Assembly (NCBI GenBank): GCA_017979445.1
Contig: CM030706.1
Coordinates: 27,502,493 to 27,566,492 of the forward strand
Reading direction: 5' to 3'
Source: Akebia trifoliata
Taxonomy: Eukaryota; Streptophyta; Magnoliopsida; Ranunculales; Lardizabalaceae
DNA length: 64,000 bases
Shown here: positions 33,097 to 45,599 of the stretch, piece by piece
How positions within the stretch are numbered: the stretch's first letter is position 1
Layout: each line of letters starts with the position of its first letter
Notes under the pieces: generated by a model
What the model was told of the DNA's origin: nothing
Databases searched by the model: none
The model's input: only the letters and a program-made list of their open reading frames with translations
Translations under genes and position numbers: made by a program

Positions 33097-33940
33097 TATA
33101 ATGTAAAACCTCGAGTTTTCGATTCGTATCTTGAGGAAAAATAAATAATGAAATTTTGAGAACAATCTTGAAAGTGAGACTTAGGGTAAAACTATAGGAT
33201 TTTTTTTTGAACTATTTTTAATGAAATCTGACTTTACCATTAAATTCAAAATGGTCAAAAAATATATTTTTACCTATAAGCATGCTCAAATGCGAATCCG
33301 AACAGAAAAGTTACAAAATTCTTGATTACCGAATCGAATTAGACTAAACTAATGACTTTCTACTAGAGTAAGAATTTTTAAAATTTGATCATACCATTGA
33401 GTTTGTAATGAAAAATTATAGAAAATGGACTATTTACTTGTAATTTTTGGAGTCCAAAAAGTCGAATTATTGTTAAAAACGAAAATGACGTCAATTTTAG
33501 GGTCACATCAGGCAAAAAATGTAAATTTTTGTTAGAGATAGAACTTGTAGAAATTGACCACACCATTAGATCTAGAATAAAAAATTAGATAAAATAAAAT
33601 ATTCACTCGTTCTTTTGGAGCTCGGATGATCAAGTTATCATCGAACGAAACAATAGGAAAAATATCGATTTTATCCCACATTTATATAAATAATTTTTTT
33701 AATTATAAAAATACTATTCATCTTCCAAATTCGTCCAAAAACCAGCCAATGAGTTTTTTTTTTAAATTGATTTTCTTCCAAATTTTCAAACTTCGATTCG
33801 TCGCGAATAGTCCGTCTTCGATTGTCGACGCAGAAGGGAGAAACGTCCGCAACCTCGTTTTCTACAAAACCCATCCAAGTTCCTTCCATTTTCTCATCTT
33901 TTTCACCCCTTATCGTCAAAAATCAACTATATATATATAA

Positions 33941-34299
33941 GGAAATATTCACCACCAAACATTTTGGCAAAACATTTTTCAAAACATGGGTTAGAAGTTT
34001 TGGAATGGGCTGATTTTTGCTGAGGATGATTGAGGAGATCATCATCACCAAAAATCAGCCCATTCCAAAACTTCTAACCCCATCAAAAATGGTTTACAAA
34101 AAATAGACGATCCACGATTTTTCAACTTGTAAACATGGGGCTAGAAGTTTTGGAATGGGCTGATTTTTGGTGAAGATGATCTCCTCACCATAGAGATCAT
34201 CCTTACCAAAAATCAATCCATTCCAAAACTTCTAGCCCATGTAGGACAAAAATGGTTGGCTAAAATGTTGGCCAAAATGTTTGGTGCTGAACGGGACCC
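33941..34299 (+). mobile_element. Double-hairpin MITE inserted in an LTR
   Basis: Ends GGAAATATTCACCACCAAAC and, from the other side, GGGTCCCGTTCAGCACCAAA share ACCAAACATTTTGGC inward. Two inner hairpins are built on TTAGAAGTTTTGGAATGGGC and GGATGAT/ATCATC arms. The host LTR at this point has a short TA run in other copies (GTCGTATATATATACGAGG at 47282), so the element landed in an existing TA tract, which is longer here. Confidence 0.85.
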
Positions 34300-34948
34300 A
34301 TATATATATATATATATATATATACGAGGGTTTTGTAACTTCGACCTCAGATTTCATCTATTTCGGGGTCAAACCGTCATCCGTCGTAGAAAGGAGAAAG
34401 GACGACAGCGTTGAGATCTTCAAAATCACTGTGTCAAACTTAAAAATCAGTAGTCTTGAAGTTTGATCCACCTCGATTTCCTTGTCTATCGTCTCGATTT
34501 TCGCGTACGCGCTTCGATCCTCTCGCACATATATTATAAGGAACTCTTAATTTCTATTAGTAATCATAGATTGTGAAAATTGTATTTAGAATTTTATTAA
34601 AAATTTGTAATGTGTTTCCAAAAATATAGAATTCAATTGGTTATTTCAAATTCACGTCAAAACTTGCATATTTGATATGTTTAATTATATTTTATAACAA
34701 ATTATATGGGTAGGATATTTCACCGGGTTATTTCCGTCAATTAGGTCATGTGCACCGCTCGGACCCCGTTTTGATCTAAGTTTTGTAGTTTTTCAATGTT
34801 ATTAATAAAAATAAATTTCATAGTTGAAAAAAATGATTTACTATTCAGTTAACTCATATTGAGTTAATGAATATCAGAAAGTGAATATTTTAATTTCGAA
34901 AGATTGAGAACTACGAAAATTGAAAAAATGAAAAAATGGGATGAAACG

Positions 34949-34993
34949 GTAAAATGTCATAATCACACCCGAAGGGTGATGTCTGAATTTTAC
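34949..34993 (+). other. Conserved LTR stem-loop
   Basis: GTAAAATGTCATAATCACAC pairs imperfectly with GGGTGATGTCTGAATTTTAC across a short purine-rich loop; same place and form as in the other LTR copies. Confidence 0.7.
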
Positions 34994-35365
34994 ATCCGAA
35001 AAGATGAGATATCACACCCCGTGCACATGCCAAACTGGGCTCGTGATCAGTTGGGATAGCAGTGTGGTAGCAGTGTTACACATGACGGGCTCCATTAGTC
35101 GACACGTAGTTGCGAGTAGGAAATACGACCAAAGAGTGATATCTGAATTTTACATTGAAATGCTGTGAGTAGGTTAGTGAAGGAATATCCAGGGATAATG
35201 ACTGGTTGCATGTTTATTTACTTTTTGTTAGTGCAAATCACTGTTTACGTTTCCGTTCTGTTATTTATTTTAGGCCGGGTGGCCATAGTTGCATGGTAGG
35301 AAACTGGATATCCATTCTCAACCTTGTATTATTAATTTCTCTTTTATATTCAAATGAAAATAATA

Positions 35366-35371
35366 TATATA

Positions 35372-35426
<55 letters not shown>

Positions 35427-35438
35427 ATATATATATAG
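35366..35438. repeat. Expanded TA microsatellite within LTR
   Basis: About 70 bp of nearly pure TA before TAGCTATTTTGTGAGCTG. The equivalent tract in sister LTRs is far shorter (about 20 bp at 42000, about 15 bp at 48159), so it has expanded in this copy. Confidence 0.85.
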
Positions 35439-36584
35439 CTATTTTGTGAGCTGTTAAAGAGTTTGTGAATGCCTGAAGGGATAGTATGTCATATCATCCG
35501 GAGTGGTGTACTATCCTAAGATGTACGGTAGGGACCACCAAGCTCATACGTGGTATGGGATGCGTATGAGAGTGGAATCACAATTGGAATCCGGGTTTAT
35601 TCCTCTCCATCTTTAATAGTGAACTTGTAAGGTAAAAGTGGTCGTATACGACTGATTTGTATATTTGAAAATCACATGCACTCTTGATAGGCATAGACGA
35701 AGATGATTAGTCAGTGATTACTAACAATCTATAGTAGTCGAACGTTTTGGAACTAAAAGCCAATAAGGAATTGTAACATCATGTCCCGACTGGGAGCGAT
35801 CCAATCGTGAATCCCAACTCTCGAATTCTACTACCCCACCATTATGTATTATGTATCTGTTGCCTTATTTTGATATATAAAATGAAATACATGTTTAATA
35901 TTTGTATAAAAGAAAATATTATAGTGGGTAAAGTTGATTAATGTAATGTGAGTTTTAAAATGTTTAGTTGCTCATCACTGGCTATATGTACCAGTTAATC
36001 GTAGTTTCTTCTGTAAAACTGTACATATTTTAAAATAATTCAGTATATTTATTCATTCATGTTAAGAGAGGTTATTGGCATAAATTGTTTGCTTCCCTAC
36101 TGGGTAACCATTGTTACTTACCCTTTCCTTTTTCATTTTTTAGTTTCAGATCCAAAGCTTGGCGAGATAGGTGTAGAACACGAATGAGGATTATCTGGTA
36201 GGTCAGATAGATAACCAGAGTCCATTACCTGGTAAGTACTAAGGCTATATCCCCTAGTGGTGTCAGTTCGTCTAGAAGTATTATGAATTCTGTATTGAGT
36301 GTTGGGACTTTTGTTAGAGTGAGAAATTTTTGTATAATCTTGTATTTTATTTATCCTTTCATCTTCTGATCTATTATACGTTATTAGATTTATATAGACT
36401 TCTGCTAGTATTATATTTTGTATGTATATACAAGGCAATGTATGTCGTCTATTAGGTGCAAGTTAAACGCCTTGGAATGCTAACATAAATAGAGGAGACC
36501 ATGCTGAAATTTCGAGATGCCACCTAGTGCCTTGAGATCTGACATGGGACTTTGTGTTAGCGTTTGGCGGGGCGCCACATATAA

Positions 36585-38333
36585 CAATATAGTCTGAACT
36601 TACATTGTTTTGACTTTCAATTCAAAATACTTATCTTTTACTTTAAAATCTACATATGATCTCAAAAGACAATTTCTTCATCCACATGTGCATGAAGTTT
36701 GATCACTTCAATAATGATCTTATAACATATTTAAAATTAATTATAACCCATGTAGTGCATAAATGGAAGGTGAAAAGCTTATAAGTTTCCTAACTCCAGA
36801 GACCTATATACTTTAACAGATCATAATTGCTTTATTTGTTTCAGTATTATTTAAAAAAGATATCCTCTTGTACTTTGAAACTTATGATATGCCTATAAAC
36901 TAATATATCTTATACTATTATTATTTTTGTAGGCATTTTGTCAAATATGAAGATAATAAAATATCATTCAAACATAAAACAACACCACCTAATAACTTTA
37001 AAAACATAACCTATATTATTAACAGATTTCCTTAGAAGCATAAGAAATAGTTGTCAGGTTGAAAGAAAGAAAAGTAATTATTAGAGATGCAACCTAAAAT
37101 TAATAAAATCATTATGAATTACAAAAATAGTAAAAAATAATAATTAGGGTTATGAGAGAAATTAAAAATCCTAATAAAAAGGTCTTATGTTTGTGTTGAT
37201 GGCGAACCTTTGAATGTGTTTTTCAGAATTTTTTAGAAGAAGAAATCAATTTTTTTGTAAAATTTGTGATCTTCATCAGTTATTTATCCTGAAGAATCAA
37301 GAGAAATTAAAAAATAGTTGTCGATAGTCATGTTTCTGTTGAGGTACAATCTCATATGTGTGAATTACTATCACATTTCAAATTATTGATAATTCACTTT
37401 TTTTAGAGATTAGAGAAATCTGTGATCTTCATAAGTTATTTATCTTGAAGAATCGAGATAAATCGAAATTGAGCTATTGATAGTCACGTTTTTGTTGAGG
37501 TGTAGTCTCATATGTACGAATTCCTACCACGTTTCAAATTATTGATGATTCGCGTTTTCCTCTTATTTGTAATTACATTGATCAATGAATTTTAATTTAA
37601 AAGCAAATATGTCAATATATAAAGATTCTTATTGTACATTTGATGACTCGTGTTTTACATATTTATTCAAGTAGTTAGCACGTTTCAAATTTTTTTGTTT
37701 GTTCATATTTGCCTTACAATAAATTGTCATTTTTTTAAATAAAAAAAAGTAGAAGATGACACATTTTGGATGTCTTTGTAAGGCCTTGACACGATATTTT
37801 TGTCTTGTTGAGAAAAAGTAGGATTGTTTGTGGTGGCTATGATATTTATTACATTTATTATATTTATTTCTATCTTCTCTCTCATATTTTTTTTAATTTA
37901 TTATTTGTTTGTAAATTCCTACATTTATCTTAAAAAATTAAATATTTTTTAAGTTAAAAAAGAGTATTATTGTAATAAGTTTATAATTTTATTGGTTAAA
38001 CCTGCTAAAAAATCTAGTAATTATAAGTTTACAAGAATAAACTTATATTATATGTCTAATAAGAATACATTGGTTTGTAACTTTGTGAAAGTTCATATGC
38101 AAATGGGATTGTACAAGTTTATCCTATGTGGGTAAATATATTTTATGTTCCAATATAAATAATAAATTTATTATTTGTATTATTTTGATATATGAGACCA
38201 ATGAGCCATGTCACATCTTGAGTGTGCATAGTAGTTTATATCCAAATATAATAACAACCCAGATAACAATTTCTAAAGAAAATTTCATTATTATCACAAG
38301 TATTAGATCAAGTTAATCAAATTATTCTAATCT
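36585..38333. other. AT-rich spacer between two LTRs
   Basis: No gene recognised. It contains the tandem duplication at 37240-37553 and, at its right end, the dispersed repeat matched at 29440-29670. Confidence 0.45.
37240..37553 (+). repeat. Tandem duplication, period ~156 bp
   Basis: TGTGATCTTCATCAGTTATT (37265) recurs as TGTGATCTTCATAAGTTATT (37421), and the match continues through GATAGTCA(T/C)GTTT(C/T)TGTTGAGG and TTTCAAATTATTGAT. Unit sequence unrecognised. Confidence 0.8.
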
Positions 38334-39602
38334 ATAAATGTGGCGCCTCGTCAAACGTTAACACAAAATCCCATGTTAGATCTCGAGGCACAAGGTGGCA
38401 CCTCAAAATTTTGGCATGGTCTCCTCTGTTTATGTTAGCATTCCAAAACATTCAACATGCACCTGATAAACGACATACATTATCCTAAATATATATACAA
38501 AATATAATAACAGTGGAAGCCTATATATATATATATATCTAATAACGTAAAATATATTAGAGTGCGGAAAAAGAAATTTATATACGGGATTATACAAAAA
38601 AATCTCACTTTAACAAAAGTCCTAACGCTTAGCACAAATCTATAATACTCTTAGACAAATCGAGTATAATCCCAATACTCAGCAGGTGACGGACTCTGGT
38701 TGTCTATCTGACCCACCAGATGATCCTCACTTATGCTATATACTTGCCTTACCACGCTCTGAATCTGAAACTAAAAAAAATGGAAAAAAAGGTGAGTAAC
38801 AATGGTTATCCAGTAGGGAAGCAAACAATTTCTATCAATAACATCTCCTAACATGAACGAATAAACATACTGAATCATTTTAAAATGTGTAAAATTTTTT
38901 AGAAGAAACTACGATTAACTGTTACATATGGCCAAGGATGACCAACTAAACATTTTAAAACTCACATTACATCAATCAACAGTACCCATTATAGCATTTT
39001 CTTTTTAGACAAATCTAATTGATCAAATGGAAACATTAAACATGTATTTCATTTTATATCTCAAAATAAGTCAACAAATACATAATACACAATGGTGGAA
39101 TAGTGAAATTAGTGGAATTAGAGAGTTAGGATTTACGATTGTATCACTCCCAGTCGGGATATTATGTTTCATAATAAAATATTAGTTCCTGAATTTGTGG
39201 TTGGTCGTTGTTTACCACACTTGCGAGACCATTTATCCGGCTCAGGCTGGCCATTTGACATGATCGTAAGCAATAGGTCTCTTTTCCATGTGTCAGAACA
39301 TTCAATTACTATAGATTGTTAGTGATCACTAACTAATCATCTTCGTCTATGCCTATCAAGCGTACATGTGATTCTCAAATATACAAATCATTCGTATACG
39401 ACCACCTTTACATTACAAGTTCACTAGTAAGATAGAGAGGAATAACCCGGATTCTAGTTGTGACTCCACTCTCATACGCGTCCCATACCACATATGAGCT
39501 TGGTGGTCCTTATTGTACATCCCAGGATAATACATCACTCCAGATGATATGACGCATTATCCCTTTAGGCATTCACAAATTCTTTAACAACTCACAAAAT
39601 AG

Positions 39603-39633
<31 letters not shown>

Positions 39634-39841
39634 ATTTTCATATGAAAATAAAGAGAAATTAACAATACAAAGTTGAGAATAGATATCCAATTTCCTACCA
39701 TACAATTGTGGCCACCTGACCTAAAATAAATAATAGAACGAAAAAGTAACAGTGCCTCTCGCTAACAGAAAGTAAATAAACATGCAACCAGTAACATTAT
39801 CCTTGGATATCCGTTCACCAACCTACAAACAATACAAAAAT

Positions 39842-39886
39842 GTAAAATGCAGACATCACCCCTCGGGTGTGACTCTGACATTTTAC
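39842..39886 (-). other. Conserved LTR stem-loop
   Basis: GTAAAATGCAGACATCACCC with GGGTGTGACTCTGACATTTTAC; the reversed-copy version of the shared LTR palindrome. Confidence 0.7.
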
Positions 39887-40295
39887 CCTTTCATACCCTT
39901 TTTTCTTTTTTTGATTTTTACCATTTTCAATATTTCAAACAAAATATCCACTTTTTGATATTTATCAACTCAATTTTAGTTAATTGAATATTAAATTATT
40001 TTTTCAATTATGAAATTCATTTTTATCAATAACATTGAAAATGTACAAAACTTATATAAAAACGGGGTCCGAACGGTGCACAGGACCCAACTGACGAAAA
40101 TAACCCGTTGAAATATCCTATCCACGTATAATTTGTTATAAAATACAATTAAACATATCAAATATGCAAGTTCTGGCGTGAATTTGAAATAACCAATTAA
40201 ATTTTAAATTTTTGGAAACACACCACAAATTTTTAATAAAATTCTAAATGCAATTTTTACAATCTACGATTACTAATAGAAATTGAGAGTTCCTT

Positions 40296-43200
40296 TGTAA
40301 AATCACGAGTTCTCGATTCGTATCACGAGAAAAATAAATATTAGAATTTTGAAAAAATCTTAAAAGTGGGACATAGGGGTAAAACTTTAAGATGTTTTTT
40401 TATCATTTTTAATGGAATCTAACCTCACCATTAGATTCAAAATGATTGAAAAACATACTTTAGCCTGTAAGCACGTTCAAATGCGATTCTGAACATAAAC
40501 GTTACAAAATCTTCGATTACCGAGTCAGACTAGACTTAAATAGTGACTTTTTACTAAAGTAAGAATTATTAAGATTCGATTATACCATTGGATTCATGAC
40601 AAAAAATTATTGAACATGGACTATTTATTTGTCATTTTTGGAAATCATGAAGTTGAATTATTATCAAAAACGAAAATGACATCAATTTTAAGGGGTTACC
40701 TCAGGCCAAAAATATAAATTTTTGTTAGAGATATAATTTTTAGAAATTGACCACACCATTAGATCCGAAATGAAAAATTAGACGAAATAGAGGATCCATT
40801 TGTCAGTTTTGGAGTCCGGACGGTCAAGTTATCATCGATCGAAACAATAGGCAAAATACCGATTTTGTCCCAAGATATATATAAATAATTTTTTTAAATT
40901 TTTTCACTATTCACTTTCGTTTTAAACGACCCAAAATCAGGCAACCCATTTTTTTTTTTAAATTCGTTTTTTGTTCGATCTTCCACCTCAGATCCTTCGT
41001 AAATGGCTCACTGTCAACGACCGACGCAGAAGGGAGAAACGTCCGCAGCCATGTTCACTACAAAACTCATCCAACCTCTTTCCATTTCACTTTCTCTTTC
41101 ACTCCGTATCATCAAAAATCAACCGTATATATATTCGGGGGTTTCAAAACTTCCACTTTAGATTTCACCTATTTTGGGGTCAAACCGTCTTCCGCCGTAG
41201 AAGGGAGAAAAAACGATGGCGTCGAGATCTTCGAAACCATCAGGTTAGATTCAAAAATTAGCCATCTCGATTTTTGTATCGTTCACCTCGATTTTCGTGT
41301 ACGCGCTTCAATCCTTATGCACAGAGATTGTAAGGAACTATTTATTTCTATTAGTAATCGTAGATTGTGAAAATTACATTTAGAATTTTATTAAAAAATT
41401 GTGGTGAGTTTTTAAAAATATAGAATTCAATCGGTTATTTCAAATTCACGCCAGAATTTGCATATTTGATATGTTTAACTGTATTTTTTTAACAAATTAT
41501 ACATGGGTAGGATATTTCAACGGGTTATTTCTGTCAGTTGGGTCCTATGCACCACTCGGACCCCATTTTGATCTAAGTGTTGTACCTTTTCAATATTATT
41601 GATGAAAATGAATTTAATAATTGAAAAAAAAATGATTTAATATTCAATGATCTCAAATTGAGTTGATAAATATCAGAAAGTGAAAATTTTGTTTGAAAGA
41701 TTGAAAATGATAAAAATCGAAAAAAGGAAAAAAGGGTATGAAACGGTAAAATGTCAAAATCACACCTGAGGGGTGATGTCTGCATTTTACATTGTTGTGT
41801 TGTGTGTAGGTTGGTGAACGGATATGAAGGGATAATATTACTGGTTGAATGTTTATTTACTTTCTGTTAGCGCGAGACGTTTACTTTTCCGTTATGTTAT
41901 TTATTTTAGGCCGTATAGCCACACTTGCATGGTAGGAAACTGGATATCCATTCTCAATCTTGTATTGTTAATTTCTCTTTTGTTTTCAAATGAAAATAAT
42001 ATATATATATATATATATGTAGCTATTTTGTGAGCTGTTAAAGAGTCTGTGAATGCCTGAAGGAATAGTGGGTCATATCATCTGTAGTGGTATACTATCC
42101 TGGGATGTACGGTAGGGACCACCAAGCTCATACGTGGTATGAGACGTGTATGAGAGTGGAGTCACAACTGGAATCTGGGTTTATTCCTCTCTATATTTAC
42201 CAGTGAACTTGTACTGTAAAGGTGGTCGTATACGAATGGTTTGTATATTTGGGAATCACATGTACGCCTGATAGGCATAGACGAAGATGATTAGTCAGTG
42301 ATCACTAACAATCTATAGTAGTCGAATGTTTTGACACATCGAAAAGAAACCCATTACTTACGGTCACGTCAATGACCAGCCTGATCCGGATAAATGGTCA
42401 ATCAAACGTGGTAAATGCAGCGACCGACCACAAAATTAGGAACTAAAAGCCAGTAAAGAATTGTAACATCATGTCCCGACTGGAAGCGATCCAGTCGTGA
42501 ATCCCAACTCTCTAATTTTACCACTCCACCATGTGTATTATGTATATGTTGCCTTATTTTAATATATAAAATGAAATGCAAGTTTAATGTTTCTATTTGA
42601 TCAATTAGATTTGTATAAAAAGAAAATGCTATAGTGAATACTGTTGGTTGATGTAATATCAGTTTTAAAATGTTTAGTTGCTCATCTTTGACTATATGTA
42701 CTAGTTAATCGTAGTTTCTTCTATAAAATTTTGTATATTTTAAAATGATTCAGTATCTTTATTCATTCATGTTAGGAGAGGTTATTGACATAAATTGTTT
42801 GCTTCCCTATTGGGTAACCATTGGTACTTACCCTTTCCTTCTCCATTTTTTTTTAGTTTCAGATCCGAAACTTGGCAAAACAGATGTAGAAAACGAGTGA
42901 GAATCATCTGTTGGGTCAGATAGATAGTCATAGTCCGTCACTTGGTGAGTATTGGGGTTATACCCCCTAGTAGTGTCAATTTTTCCAGGATTATTATGAA
43001 TTTTTTCTTGAATGTTAGGACTTCTATTAGAGTGAGGATGTTTGTATAATTCTGTATTTTATTATCCTTCCGTACTCGGATCTATCGTGTACTCTGATCT
43101 ATTGTTCGTTATTAGATTTATGTAGGCTTCCGCTATTGTTATATTTTGTATGCAGGATTGTATGCCGTTTATTAGGTGCAGATTGAACTCCTTGGAATGC

Positions 43201-43299
43201 TAACATAAACAGAGGAAACCATGCCGAAATTTCGAGGTGTCACCTAGTACCTCGGGATCTGACATGGGGATTTGTGTTAAAGTTTGGCGGGGCGCCACA
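40296..43299 (+). repeat. 5' LTR of the nested element
   Basis: TGTAAAATCACGAG ... TTTGGCGGGGCGCCACA, 3004 bp. This is the least-modified LTR and so the best length reference for the family. It holds the shared stem-loop at 41746-41790 and a TA run at about 41998-42019. Confidence 0.92.
41746..41790 (+). other. Conserved LTR stem-loop
   Basis: GTAAAATGTCAAAATCACAC with GGGTGATGTCTGCATTTTAC, about 1.45 kb from the LTR start. Confidence 0.7.
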
Positions 43300-43301
43300 A
43301 A

Positions 43302-43313
43302 TAGTATCAGAGC
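43302..43313 (+). other. Primer binding site (initiator tRNA-Met)
   Basis: TAGTATCAGAGC, one mismatch from TGGTATCAGAGC, begins two bases after the 5' LTR end. It fixes the orientation of the whole family. Confidence 0.85.
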
Positions 43314-43658
43314 ATAGTATTAGATCCATATGGGATCCTGATCTACTATATTTTAAGGAGTTGACTGATACCACAGACATTAGCAATAATCATAGAGTGT
43401 CATTAGGAGTCTGATATTCGAGTTCATTAGTAGTTTCGTATTGGGATTGCGAGCTCTTCTATGACTAGAAATCCTTAGAGCTTAGCAAGCGTAGGATAAG
43501 ACTATAGGTTCATTCTGTTAGTAATGAAAATAGTATTCATTACTAGATTCCTTATTATACTAGTAGTTAATGCTTCTATGAGAATGATGTTGGTGTGGTT
43601 CGGAGAAGTGCCTTGCTTCTGATAAAATGAAGATTTATGAACTTACAAGTTAGGAAAG

Positions 43659-44720
43659 ATGCAAGGAAATATTGGTGCAACTGGACCCGTGACAAGGAGT
43701 CAAACTGGTGGGGAAGACCTACCTGGGTCGAGTAAACTCACCAAGTTAGAACAGTTGATATAAGCAGTCTCGGAGTTATCCCAAAGGCAGGCTCGTATGG
43801 AAATGAGACAATCGGAGATGTTTGAGGCTCAAATGATTATGGTGGGTCAACTAACAAAGAGATTAGAGAGGATAGAAGAAAAGTTCGACCACCATCTTAA
43901 GGATAAATCCCAAAAGGATCCGAAGGTAAACATCCTAACAGAGGGAAGGCTGCGAGAAGAAGTAGGGATATTACAATCATTGCCTCAGAGCCTATTTGAA
44001 GAAGGACAATTAGGACCCATAAGAGGCAAACAGTAACAAAACTAGCGGAATCACGGGAAAAACGAACATACAGAAGAAACGAGACTATCGATATACCCGC
44101 TCAAGAAATGAAATAATTTTGTAAGAAACAACAACATATGCTCATAAACCATTCAAAAGAAAGAGTAGTAGCATGTTATGATGTGGTAAGTTGGGGCATA
44201 AAGGGAAGCAATGCTCGGGTCCACGTCGGCCGATAAAAGATGAATGTCTCAGAAGGATGTTGGATGGGCCAATTGAAGAAATAATAAAGCCATCGAATTT
44301 TAACATGGTTGATGACATGCGTACACCATCGCAAACAGACCGAACTAGCAGTAGAAAACGAGAGTGGATGGAATTACAGATGTCCCAGGGACAGACCAGT
44401 CAACCCTTGACCTCTCTTCCTTTCAGATCAGACCCGACTAAAAGGCCGATGTATTCGAGGCCACCCACCCCTGGATTTTTTTACCTACAATATAAAGCTA
44501 CTTCATCGTCGAGTTGTAGGATTCCCTCATCACCGAGTCATAAAGCAGTTGGGACTCCAATGAGGCCAGTGAGGCCAAGAGTACCAACGAGACAAGTCTA
44601 GCGATTTCAAGCTCCAATTTACCAACTACCCACTCCACAAAAATCTATAAAGACAAAATCATCGACATGTTATTCATGTGGTCAGGTAGGACATATTAGG
44701 AGAGAGTGTCCTCTATCACA
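43659..44720 (+). pseudogene. Gag remnant with two zinc knuckles
   Basis: A start at 43659 opens a frame with an in-frame stop at 43761-43763, continuing to 44036. It includes an acidic/basic stretch (QLTKRLERIEEKF) that looks like a coiled coil. The usual central retrotransposon-gag domain is missing or eroded. A first CCHC knuckle at 44174-44214 is recoverable only across a one-base deletion (CY, then CGKLGHKGKQC). A Ser/Thr/Pro-rich linker follows (44191-44601). A second, intact knuckle reads CYSCGQVGHIRREC (44668-44709), spacing C-x2-C-x4-H-x4-C. Gag would form the particle and bind element RNA; this copy cannot. Confidence 0.8.
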
Positions 44721-45590
44721 GTCGCGAGCAAAGGTTGTGACCCAGGAGAAAGTACCTGTCTCTGATGAAATTTTGGAAGGTACGATTTCTAATTATAATG
44801 TTAGAAAATTGGACTTTTATTCAATGTTGTTTCCTTTAGATAATATGCTTCTGATAAGATTATGCACACTTACTAAATTTAGAAATTGTCGAGATAGGCC
44901 GAGTAATAAAACTGTCTACGCCACCAGAAAACTATAATTGACAAAAGGTTGTTGAGTACATTTATAACATGATAATAATATGGTGTTGGGTTTGTGTGCG
45001 TAAAGACGAAAAATATTTGTTCGTAAGTGATGTTTAGGATGATACCTTGTGAAGAAAGAAGGAGAATTTTTAGAAAGATTAGGTAAGAACCTACACAGTA
45101 TAGGTGTGCAATCTAAAATAAAAATTTGGTAGACGATCAAAATGAATGAATATTTGGAGGTAAACTCGACGTGTGAATGATGAATTTCATTAGGAGAGGT
45201 AAGGGGTAGATTTATGAATAGTGGAACATGTTGGATTTGGCAATTTGATAAGCTAAAAGTAGCGTTAAAAAGATTAGAATTATAGTAGGAAAGAGTTAGA
45301 CAAAAAAGATAGTTCTGAAAGCAAGGTAGGTCAATATAAAACGCGAGAATGAATGATTTTGTGACAAGGTTGCATTAATGGTGACTTAATGGAATTGTGA
45401 GAAATAGATGAAGAAGGTAAGATAATAATATTGCTTATGAATTGAAAGTCATGAGAGATAGTTGTGAGATTTGTAAAGGTTAATTGTGGTACTGTCAATA
45501 TTGGATGATAAGTGGAAATATGTATGATTTAGGCAAAATATAAAGTTACATGAATAAAGATTAATTGATATTACAATGATATTTAAATAG
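44721..45590 (+). other. Retroelement internal sequence without recognisable pol domains
   Basis: I looked for protease DSG/DTG, reverse transcriptase YxDD and integrase HHCC motifs and saw none. The stretch is too short for pol and is likely deletion-scarred sequence. Confidence 0.5.
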
Positions 45591-45599
45591 TAACTGGTC

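Larger units (their letters stand above)
33102..36579 (+). mobile_element. Solo LTR of the 3-kb gypsy family, carrying a MITE
   Basis: Starts TGTAAAACCTCGAG and ends TTTGGCGGGGCGCCACA, flanked by identical TATAA repeats (33097-33101 and 36580-36584). It is 3478 bp including a 359-bp MITE at 33941-34299 and long TA runs (34300-34324 and about 35370-35438); without these it matches the ~3.0 kb LTR at 40296. Relative to that copy it lacks about 110 bp near 35752, where GAACGTTTTG joins directly to GAACTAAAAG. No internal region. Confidence 0.92.

Noticed and set aside
44737..44937. Possible protease domain after the second zinc knuckle
   Set aside because: No D(S/T)G motif or protease-like pattern is present in any frame.
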